Part shown: positions 1-5,066 of the stretch, piece by piece
How the letters are laid out: the number at the start of each line of letters is the position of its first letter
Numbering within the stretch: position 1 is the first letter of the stretch
From: an uncultured Bacteroidales bacterium
GTDB taxonomy: Bacteria; Bacteroidota; Bacteroidia; Bacteroidales; UBA3663
Assembly: GCA_905236195.1 (NCBI GenBank)
Contig: CAJOOX010000007.1
Location: 1-5,066 of the forward strand
Length of the DNA stretch: 5,066 nt
Direction of reading: 5' to 3'
Made by a program: the position numbers and the translations under genes
The notes under the pieces: model-generated
Database searches by the model: none
Seen by the model: the letters and a program-made list of their open reading frames with translations, nothing else
Told to the model about the DNA's origin: nothing

Positions 1-1262
1 AACACCGCGGAGAAAATCGTTTCGGTGGCTCCGGCATTTTCGTGCACATAACAGCCGGCCTTCTCCCCTGCCTCCTTGAGGAAGGCGGTGTCGGAAAGGA
101 AGCTGTTCATGATTGCTTCGTACTCCGAAGCCTGGGTGATGGGGAAACCTCCCTGACTGCCGATGAGACCCAAGGCTTCACGGAAGGCCTGATGGTTGGG
201 ACCGAACACCACGGGAATGCCATAGACGGCAGCTTCCAGTGTGTTGTGGATGCCCACACCGAATCCGCCGCCGATGTAGGCGGCATCGCCATACCGGTAG
301 ATGGACGACAGGAAGCCGATGGCATCGATGATGAGACAATCGACCGCTTCTGCCTTGGCAATCGCCTCGTCTGTCCGTCCGGCATCGAGCAGGGGCTTCA
401 GTTCCGAATAGCGGATGTAGGGACGTTTCAGCCCTGCAATAATCTGCTGCACATGCCCCTCGTGAATCTCGTGGGGCGCAATGATGAGCTGCATCCCGGG
501 ATGCGCATTGAAATGGGGCAGCAGTATCTCCTCGTCTTTCGGCCACGAGGAACCGGCTATCAGCGTGAATGTTCCTTTCCGGCGGAAGGCTTCTGCCCAG
601 GCCAGGTCTTTGGCCTGCTGCCGGATGGCAATCACCCGGTCGAAACGCGTGTCGCCGCAGATGGTTACATTCTCTTTTATACCGATTTCGGAAAGCAGAT
701 TCCTGGATTCCTCATCCTGCACAAAGAGGTGACGGAACATCCCCAGCATGGGACGGAAAGCACCGCTGTACCACTGGAAGAAACTCTGGTTCCTGCGGAA
801 GATACCTGAAATCAGATAACAGGGTATGCCTTTCTTCTGCAGCGCCTCGAGCACATTGCCCCAGAACTCATACTTCACGAAGAATGCGATTTCCGGCCGT
901 GCCAGTTCTACGAAACGCTTCGCCTCCGAGCGGATGTCATAGGGCAGATACATCACGATGTCGGCGCCCTTGTAGTTCTTGCGCACCTCATAGCCGGAGG
1001 GCGAGAAGAAGGTGACGAGGAGCTTGTATTCGGGATGCTTCTCGCGCAGGGCTTCCATCAGGGGACGTCCCTGTTCGAATTCGCCCAGCGAGGAAGCATG
1101 GAACCACACATAGCGGTCGCCGGGAGCACGCCGTTCCTTCAGGATGGCTTTCCACCCCTTGCGGCCCTCCTGCATCAGTCTGGCTTTCCTGTGGCCGAAT
1201 GCCGATGCCAGCCCGATGGCTGCAACGTAGCCCCTTATACCTATATTATATAACAGATTCAT
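1..1262 (-). CDS. waaA: 3-deoxy-D-manno-octulosonic acid (Kdo) transferase, 3' end cut by window edge
   Basis: GT-B glycosyltransferase (family GT30) that moves Kdo from CMP-Kdo onto lipid IVA at the cytoplasmic face of the inner membrane, the first step joining core sugar to lipid A. I translated the minus strand by hand: the frame is open from an ATG at 1262-1260 to the window edge, 420 residues, so only a few C-terminal residues should be missing. A hydrophobic N-terminal anchor lies at about residues 3-22. The motif HASSLGEFEQG (55-65) contains the Glu expected to be catalytic (E61). Other family blocks are FFVKYEFWGN (127-136), LISGIFRRNQSFF (150-162), GDTRFDRV (203-210), GSSWPKDEE (237-245), IAPHEIHE (261-268), and the C-terminal donor-side block GDAAYIGGGFGVGIHNTLEA (325-344) followed by GPNHQAFREA. 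It follows gltX after 19 nt and is probably co-transcribed with it. Whether one or two Kdo units are added cannot be read from sequence. Confidence 0.96.
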   Translation of the reverse strand, partial: MNLLYNIGIRGYVAAIGLASAFGHRKARLMQEGRKGWKAILKERRAPGDRYVWFHASSLGEFEQGRPLMEALREKHPEYKLLVTFFSPSGYEVRKNYKGADIVMYLPYDIRSEAKRFVELARPEIAFFVKYEFWGNVLEALQKKGIPCYLISGIFRRNQSFFQWYSGAFRPMLGMFRHLFVQDEESRNLLSEIGIKENVTICGDTRFDRVIAIRQQAKDLAWAEAFRRKGTFTLIAGSSWPKDEEILLPHFNAHPGMQLIIAPHEIHEGHVQQIIAGLKRPYIRYSELKPLLDAGRTDEAIAKAEAVDCLIIDAIGFLSSIYRYGDAAYIGGGFGVGIHNTLEAAVYGIPVVFGPNHQAFREALGLIGSQGGFPITQASEYEAIMNSFLSDTAFLKEAGEKAGCYVHENAGATETIFSAV

Positions 1263-1272
1263 CGTCGGCAAA

Positions 1273-1277
1273 TCCTT
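1273..1277 (-). promoter_or_regulatory. Ribosome binding site of waaA
   Basis: On the minus strand AAGGA lies 10 nt before the waaA ATG, in the 19-nt gap after the gltX stop codon. It supports the ATG at 1262 over the in-frame TTG four codons upstream... that is, at 1271-1269. It is the clearest Shine-Dalgarno-like site in the window; the other starts lack one. Confidence 0.55.
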
Positions 1278-1281
1278 AAAA

Positions 1282-2790
1282 TCAGACGCTGAGCGTTTCG
1301 ACGGCCTTGCGGGCACGGCGGAGGCTTTCCTCCTTGCCGAGGAAGTCGGTGATGGCAAAAATCTGGGGACCGCGGGCAGCACCCACGAGGGTCACGCGGA
1401 AGGCATTCATCACCTTGCCTACGGCCCATTCCTTCGAGGCAATCCACTCCATCACCTTGCCCTCGAGCGTCTCGCCCCTCCAGTCGTCCTGGCTCTCAAG
1501 GAAGTCGCAGAGGGCAGCCACATACTGGGGAGCCTCGTCCTTCCACCACTTCTTGAGCGACTTGGCATCAAACTCCTCCGGAGCCTGCCAGAAGAAGGCA
1601 CACTGTTCCCAAAGCTCCTTGGGCAGGTTGACGCGCTCCTTCATCAGGCCTGCTATCTGCCGCACACGGGCATCGGTCTCCGCGATGCCGTTGGCCTTGA
1701 GGTCGGCCTGGAGTGCATTCACGAGAATCTGTTCGTCACACTCCTGCAGATAGTGATGGTTGAACCACAGCATCTTCTTTACATCGAAGCGGGCACCGTT
1801 CTTCGAGCAGTGTTCGATGTTGAACGTGTCGATGAGCTGCTGCATGGTCATCACCTCGTTGTCGTCGCCGGGATTCCAGCCCAGAAGGGCCAGGAAGTTG
1901 ACCACGGCCTCGGGCAGATAGCCGCTCTCGCGATAGCCGGAGGAGATTGTTCCCGTCTTGGGGTCTTTCCATTCGAGGGGGAAGACGGGGAATCCGTATT
2001 TGTCGCCGTCGCGCTTCGACAGTTTGCCGTTGCCCTCGGGTGCCAGCAGCAGCGGCAGGTGGGCGAAGCGGGGATCCTCCCAGCCGAATGCACGGTAGAG
2101 CAGCATATGGAGCGGAGACGAGGGCAGCCACTCCTCACCGCGGATTACGTGGGTAACCTCCATCAGATGGTCGTCCACGATATTGGCCAGATGATAGGTG
2201 GGCAGTTCGTCGGCACTCTTGTAGAGCACTTTGTCGTCCAGTATCGAGCTGTTGATTTTCACCTCGCCGCGAATCATGTCGTTGACGACCACATCCTCGC
2301 CGGGGTCGATGAGAAAACGCACCACGTACTTCTCCCCGGCTGCGATGAGCCGTTTGGCCTCGTCGAGACCAAGGGTCAGGCTGTTGCGCATCCTGCCGCG
2401 TGTCCGGGCGTCATACTGGAAATTGGGAGTCTCCTTGCGGGCAGCCTCCAGTTCCTCGGGCGTATCGAAGGCATAGTAGGCCTTGCCGGCATCGAGGAGT
2501 TCCCCCACATATTTCTTGTAGATTTCCCGGCGCTCGCTCTGACGGTAGGGCCCCTTGTCGCCGCCGAAACTTACGCCCTCGTCGAACTTGATGCCAAGCC
2601 AGTCGAAGGCTTCCAGGATATATTGTTCTGCTCCCGCCACGAAACGCGACGAGTCGGTGTCCTCGATTCGGAAGATGAGGTCGCCGCCGTGCTGCCGGGC
2701 GAAAAGATAGTTATACAGACAGGTACGGACACCGCCGATGTGGAGCGGGCCCGTGGGAGAAGGTGCAAAACGTACACGTACTTTATTCAT
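1282..2790 (-). CDS. gltX: Glutamyl-tRNA synthetase (class I)
   Basis: Charges tRNA-Glu with glutamate using ATP, in the cytoplasm. The 502-residue protein is complete. The N-terminal Rossmann fold carries the HIGH-type signature within FAPSPTGPLHIGG (8-20) and the KMSKS-type loop as KLSKR (256-260). RIEDTD (41-46) and the block HVIRGEEWLPSSPLH (214-228) are also typical. Residues about 265-300, with SSGYRESGYLPEAVVNFLA, match the form of the enzyme I associate with Bacteroidota; the helical anticodon-binding half follows to the C-terminus. The Cys-rich zinc site of the E. coli enzyme is absent: the equivalent stretch reads AYYAFDT (104-110) and there is no Cys between 24 and 328. The ATG overlaps the last codons of xseB by 8 nt, which suggests translational coupling; no clear Shine-Dalgarno precedes it. 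I cannot tell from sequence whether it also charges tRNA-Gln. Confidence 0.98.
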   Translation of the reverse strand: MNKVRVRFAPSPTGPLHIGGVRTCLYNYLFARQHGGDLIFRIEDTDSSRFVAGAEQYILEAFDWLGIKFDEGVSFGGDKGPYRQSERREIYKKYVGELLDAGKAYYAFDTPEELEAARKETPNFQYDARTRGRMRNSLTLGLDEAKRLIAAGEKYVVRFLIDPGEDVVVNDMIRGEVKINSSILDDKVLYKSADELPTYHLANIVDDHLMEVTHVIRGEEWLPSSPLHMLLYRAFGWEDPRFAHLPLLLAPEGNGKLSKRDGDKYGFPVFPLEWKDPKTGTISSGYRESGYLPEAVVNFLALLGWNPGDDNEVMTMQQLIDTFNIEHCSKNGARFDVKKMLWFNHHYLQECDEQILVNALQADLKANGIAETDARVRQIAGLMKERVNLPKELWEQCAFFWQAPEEFDAKSLKKWWKDEAPQYVAALCDFLESQDDWRGETLEGKVMEWIASKEWAVGKVMNAFRVTLVGAARGPQIFAITDFLGKEESLRRARKAVETLSV

Positions 2791-2989
2791 TGTCCAATTC
2801 TTTTAATAGTTGAGCCAACTGCGTGTCAACCTTGGTCAGCCGTTCGCGGCAGTACTTCAGAAGCTGCGTGGCGCGCTGGGTAAGGTCACAGATCCGATCA
2901 ACTTTGCAGTCTGGATCCTGCAACTGGGCGACAAGACGCTGGAGTTCCTCCATGGCTGCGTCATAACTCTGCGGTAGCTCGTTGTTCAT
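2783..2989 (-). CDS. xseB: Exodeoxyribonuclease VII small subunit
   Basis: Small, helical subunit of exonuclease VII, which degrades single-stranded DNA to oligonucleotides together with the large catalytic subunit XseA. The 68-residue protein shows the family pattern: SYDAAMEELQRLVAQLQ near the N-terminus (about 7-23), then DLTQRATQLLKYCRERL (about 35-51), and a final helix ending KELDNE. The frame stays open upstream to an ATG at 3061, but I chose the ATG at 2989-2987. The family homology begins just after it, the extra 24 residues look unrelated, and a promoter -7 box (3009-3016) lies inside the extension, so a transcript from it could not encode the longer form. The XseB of E. coli is about 80 residues. 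The stop codon overlaps the gltX start. xseA is not adjacent: rpsO lies divergently upstream. Confidence 0.9.
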   Translation of the reverse strand: MNNELPQSYDAAMEELQRLVAQLQDPDCKVDRICDLTQRATQLLKYCRERLTKVDTQLAQLLKELDNE

Positions 2990-3008
2990 ATTTTCTGATT
3001 TTAGACTG

Positions 3009-3016
3009 CAAAGATA
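3009..3016 (-). promoter_or_regulatory. Promoter -7 box of the xseB-gltX-waaA cluster
   Basis: The minus strand reads TATCTTTG, a full match to the Bacteroidota -7 consensus TAnnTTTG. It lies about 20 nt before the chosen xseB start, which predicts a very short leader of roughly 10-15 nt. The -33 element is weak: the expected place holds GTTCC rather than TTTG. No further promoter is evident before gltX or waaA, so this is probably the cluster promoter. Confidence 0.6.
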
Positions 3017-3098
3017 AGAAAAAATCCTGACATTTGGAACATCGAGGGGGCAAAACCTCACTGATTATGAAATTTTTTATAGAAATAGGTCAGTAAAG

Positions 3099-3130
3099 TT
3101 TGCAATTCTCGGAATTTTTCGCTATCTTTG
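3099..3130 (+). promoter_or_regulatory. Promoter of rpsO, Bacteroidota sigma factor type
   Basis: TTTG (3099-3102) and TATCTTTG (3123-3130) match the -33 TTTG and -7 TAnnTTTG elements of Bacteroidota housekeeping promoters, separated by 20 nt, which is within the usual spacing. The start of transcription should fall near 3136-3138, giving a leader of about 90 nt before the rpsO ATG at 3229. This is the best promoter in the window. Confidence 0.78.
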
Positions 3131-3162
3131 CACCCGCTTTTCAGCAAGTAATTTGGAAGAGT

Positions 3163-3187
3163 GGCTGCCAATGCAGTATTGACAACC
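3163..3187 (+). other. Hairpin in the rpsO leader
   Basis: In the predicted 5' leader of rpsO, GGCTGCCAAT (3163-3172) can pair with ATTGACAACC (3178-3187) around the 5-nt loop GCAGT. Eight of ten positions pair, with two C-A mismatches. It ends about 41 nt before the start codon. Leaders of rpsO in several bacteria fold into structures that bind S15 and shut down translation; whether this one does is inference. No T-run follows, so it is not an intrinsic terminator. Confidence 0.4.
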
Positions 3188-3228
3188 GGCTCGACCTCTA
3201 TTATTAACCCATTAAACCAAACAAAATT

Positions 3229-3498
3229 ATGTATTTGGATTCTGCAAAGAAAGAAGAAATCTTCGCAAAGTATGGTAAGGATGCCAAAGATACCGGCAGC
3301 CCCGAGGCACAGATTGCTCTGTTCTCTTATCGCATCGAACACCTCACCCAGCACCTCAAGGCCAATCACAAGGATTACGCCACGAGCCGTTCCATGAAAA
3401 TGCTGGTAGGTCGTCGTCGCCGCATGCTTGACTACCTCGCAAAGGTTGACATCGAGCGTTACCGTGCTATCGTCAAGGAACTTGGCCTGCGTCGCTAA
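3229..3498 (+). CDS. rpsO: 30S ribosomal protein S15
   Basis: Primary-binding protein of the small ribosomal subunit; it binds the three-way junction of the central domain of 16S rRNA and helps dock S6/S18. The product is 89 residues, the usual length. It carries the conserved DTGSPEAQIA (21-30), the helix and loop with HLTQHLKANHKDY (38-50), the basic run GRRRRMLDYL (61-70), and the C-terminal IERYRAIVKELGLRR (75-89). The start is the ATG after an A-rich stretch (ACCAAACAAAATT) without a Shine-Dalgarno, as is common for Bacteroidota ribosomal protein genes. It is monocistronic here: its own promoter at 3099-3130, its own terminator at 3519-3554, and a convergent gene downstream. No pnp gene follows, unlike the rpsO-pnp order of many proteobacteria. 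Confidence 0.99.
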   Translation: MYLDSAKKEEIFAKYGKDAKDTGSPEAQIALFSYRIEHLTQHLKANHKDYATSRSMKMLVGRRRRMLDYLAKVDIERYRAIVKELGLRR

Positions 3499-3518
3499 TC
3501 TTCGCTTTGACCAAACTA

Positions 3519-3554
3519 AAAGGCTGCTGATTGCTCAGCAGCCTTTCTTTTTTT
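3519..3554 (+). terminator. Intrinsic terminator of rpsO
   Basis: A perfect 12-bp stem, AAAGGCTGCTGA (3519-3530) with TCAGCAGCCTTT (3535-3546), closes a TTGC loop and is followed by C and seven Ts (3548-3554). It begins 20 nt after the rpsO stop codon. On the minus strand the same stem is followed by a short T-rich stretch (TTTTAGTTT), so it may also stop transcripts of the convergent lyase gene, more weakly. Confidence 0.93.
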
Positions 3555-3559
3555 GGGGG

Positions 3560-3591
3560 GAAAGTCTTCAGGCTATGGCTTGAAGACTTTC
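3560..3591 (-). repeat. Perfect inverted repeat around the stop codon of the lyase gene
   Basis: GAAAGTCTTCA (3560-3570) and TGAAGACTTTC (3581-3591) form an 11-bp perfect stem with a 10-nt loop that contains the TAG stop (3575-3573) of the minus-strand lyase gene. One arm encodes its last residues. On the minus strand the stem is followed by a C6 run and then A7, not Ts, so it is not a classical terminator by itself. It lies 5 nt beyond the rpsO terminator T-run and may protect the 3' end of the lyase mRNA. Confidence 0.6.
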
Positions 3592-5066
3592 TTCGATGTG
3601 GCACCCTGCTTCATGATGTAGAGGCCTCCGGGCAGATCCCGGTAGGATACTTTGCCCACACGGCGACCCATGATAGTGAAATATTCGGGCGTTTCGTTCG
3701 ATGTCTCACCCAACAGGGCAGCCATGCCGGACGGATCCACTACGTGAAGGGTGAAGTAGAACGACTTCTTGAGCGACAGGTTGGGGCTGCTGGCCGTCAG
3801 CTTGAATACATAGTCACCCGCCATCTGGGGTTTGCCTTCGATGTGGTAGTTACGGGTGGCCAGTGTCCATTTCTTGCTGAAGCCTGTAGTCGTGTAATAG
3901 GTCTTCGTTCCGTCGGGATAGTAGCACGAGTCAACCCTGCACTGCGTTGTGTTGTGGAGCGTAATATCGATGGGCGTGATGCTGTCGCCCAGCATCATCG
4001 TCTGACACCATTCCGCATTCTCATCGCATCCCGAAGTGAATTCCTCCCATATATCGAAATAATCGGGCAGATAGTATCCCAGATGGGGCGGCTGGTTGTA
4101 CGCCACATTCTGCCAGCAGATGCCCATGCGGTAGGTGTGGTCGTGCATCAGGGTGGGCACGGCATAGTTGCTCGCCGTCGTGGTCGAGAAGATATTCAGC
4201 GTGGAATTGTCGTTCGACGACCACAGTATCAGTTCCTCACGCCAGTCGCCGAAAATGTCGGCCGCCAAGTTCGGGGTTTTCTTTGTACTGTTGCAGGTCG
4301 ATGATCCGTTGTAATCCCAGGGATTCTTTTTCTCGCTGTTCACATAGATACGCGTGGTACCGTTGCCGTTCCACTTGTCAATCTGGTTACCGTCGAGCAG
4401 TTCTTCCTGGAGGTCACCGTCCCAGAACATGCGGAAGTTGGTAGTCCCGTGTTTGCCGGACACTTCGGCGCCGTTCCCTGCAAAGCGTGCGCTACCGTCG
4501 CTGCTCGACCAGAAAATCGAGCCGCGCAGACCGTCATGGAAAGCACCGGCAATGCCTCGTCCGTTGTCCTGACCAGACGGACCGCCCTCCAGCAGGATTT
4601 CTCCTGTGGCGGCATCATGGAGATCCCAGGCATACTGGAGCTTATCCTCGTGCACCTGGAAAACCTCCAGACCCGGGCGGTCCGGACAGTGGTCGGCCAG
4701 ATGGATGGCGTCGCCGTGGCCGAGGCCCGTGGCGTAGAGTACGCGTCCGTCGTTGTCAAGGGCTGCCGAGCCCCACACGATTTCGTCGCATCCGTCACCG
4801 TCCACGTCGGCCACACTGAGGTTGTGGTTACCGTTGCCGAACATCGTTCCGCTGCCGATGCCGTAGCTTGCCGTGGGCTTCAGGCCGGTCTGGCTCGACT
4901 GTGTGCGGTTGCCTGCGGCATCCCATGTGTAGAGGGTTGCCACCGTCTTGGAGGCGTTGGCACTCAGCCATCTGTTATGGAGCTGTTCTCCGTCGAAATC
5001 CACGGCCCAGATGAAGGCATAGCCGTAGTATCCGCGGCTGAAGATACCGCTGGCCGGCTTGTCTGG
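3573..5066 (-). CDS. Rhamnogalacturonan lyase, PL11-like, with C-terminal sorting-like tail; 5' end outside window
   Basis: Probable secreted polysaccharide lyase that cleaves the rhamnose-galacturonic acid backbone of rhamnogalacturonan I in pectin by beta-elimination. The frame is open to the right edge, giving 497 visible residues; the GTG at 5003 is an internal Val, since the frame continues upstream with RGYYGYAFIWAVDFDG. The signal peptide and N-terminal part are not in view. Family features of the YesW/YesX type are GLGHGDAIHLADHCPDRPGL (113-132), EVFQVHE (134-140), and propeller-blade repeats with acidic, probably Ca-binding, turns: DVDGDGCDEI (87-96), WDGDLQEELLDG (214-225) and DIFGDWREELIL (270-281). 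The catalytic part ends near YLPDYF (332-337). Residues about 345-445 form a Cys-containing beta-rich module (C346, C353, C375, C380), possibly Ig-like. The last 40 residues, with FTIMGRRVG (462-470) and LPGGLYIMKQG (477-487), resemble a type IX secretion sorting tail. It converges on rpsO; any pectin-utilisation neighbours would lie to the right. Confidence 0.88.
   Translation of the reverse strand, partial: PDKPASGIFSRGYYGYAFIWAVDFDGEQLHNRWLSANASKTVATLYTWDAAGNRTQSSQTGLKPTASYGIGSGTMFGNGNHNLSVADVDGDGCDEIVWGSAALDNDGRVLYATGLGHGDAIHLADHCPDRPGLEVFQVHEDKLQYAWDLHDAATGEILLEGGPSGQDNGRGIAGAFHDGLRGSIFWSSSDGSARFAGNGAEVSGKHGTTNFRMFWDGDLQEELLDGNQIDKWNGNGTTRIYVNSEKKNPWDYNGSSTCNSTKKTPNLAADIFGDWREELILWSSNDNSTLNIFSTTTASNYAVPTLMHDHTYRMGICWQNVAYNQPPHLGYYLPDYFDIWEEFTSGCDENAEWCQTMMLGDSITPIDITLHNTTQCRVDSCYYPDGTKTYYTTTGFSKKWTLATRNYHIEGKPQMAGDYVFKLTASSPNLSLKKSFYFTLHVVDPSGMAALLGETSNETPEYFTIMGRRVGKVSYRDLPGGLYIMKQGATSKKVFKP

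Noticed and set aside
42..809. 255-codon open frame on the plus strand
   Set aside because: Antisense to waaA, which shows its full set of family motifs in the opposite strand; the plus-strand product has no recognisable features.
1753..2883. 376-codon open frame on the plus strand
   Set aside because: It lies wholly opposite gltX and xseB, whose products are clearly recognised. The translation shows no family motif, and long antisense frames are expected opposite G+C-rich codon usage.
2990..3061. 24-residue N-terminal extension of xseB from the ATG at 3061
   Set aside because: The extension contains the TATCTTTG promoter box and shows no XseB similarity; the protein family begins just after the ATG at 2989.
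3222..3229. Minus-strand TAATTTTG, a match to TAnnTTTG overlapping the rpsO start
   Set aside because: The nearest TTTG lies only 15 nt upstream instead of about 20, and the A/T-rich context makes a chance match likely. The box at 3009-3016 is better placed for xseB.
3058..3369. 103-codon minus-strand frame across the rpsO leader and 5' half of rpsO
   Set aside because: It is antisense to the S15 coding sequence and covers its promoter. The product resembles nothing I recognise.
3531..4304. 257-codon open frame on the plus strand after rpsO
   Set aside because: It begins inside the rpsO terminator stem, is antisense to the lyase gene, and has no promoter or recognisable product.
5001..5003. 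GTG as the start codon of the lyase gene
   Set aside because: The frame stays open for 21 more codons to the window edge and encodes a typical family stretch (GYYGYAFIWAVDFDG) across this point, so the GTG is an internal valine.

Overview
The window looks like chromosomal DNA from a member of the Bacteroidales, most likely Prevotella or a close relative. Three things point there. Two promoters carry the Bacteroidota -7 box (TAnnTTTG). Translation starts mostly sit behind A/T-rich sequence without a clear Shine-Dalgarno. The secreted lyase ends in a short C-terminal tail resembling the sorting tails common in Prevotella. The genus is an inference from these features and cannot be fixed without a database search.

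Layout. The left part (1-2989) is a minus-strand cluster transcribed right to left: xseB (exonuclease VII small subunit), then gltX (glutamyl-tRNA synthetase), which overlaps xseB by 8 nt, then waaA/kdtA (Kdo transferase), which starts 19 nt after gltX and runs off the left edge within a few codons of its expected end. A compact intergenic region (2990-3228) holds back-to-back promoters: one fires left into xseB-gltX-waaA, the other fires right into rpsO (ribosomal protein S15) through a leader of about 90 nt that can form a hairpin. rpsO ends in a strong intrinsic terminator (3519-3554). From the right edge a convergent minus-strand gene (3573-5066, 5' end outside the window) encodes most of a family PL11-like rhamnogalacturonan lyase with a C-terminal beta-rich module and a sorting-like tail. 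Its stop codon lies in the loop of a perfect 11-bp inverted repeat.

How the genes relate. The left cluster and rpsO are housekeeping functions: translation (gltX, rpsO), DNA repair (xseB) and lipid A-core synthesis (waaA). The lyase is an accessory function, pectin (rhamnogalacturonan I) breakdown outside the cytoplasm, and suggests a gut or rumen organism that uses plant cell walls. No mobile element, CRISPR array, tRNA, rRNA or defence gene is visible. I see no convincing undescribed system. The points most worth a second look are the rpsO leader, the twin promoter cores, and the module and tail architecture of the lyase.
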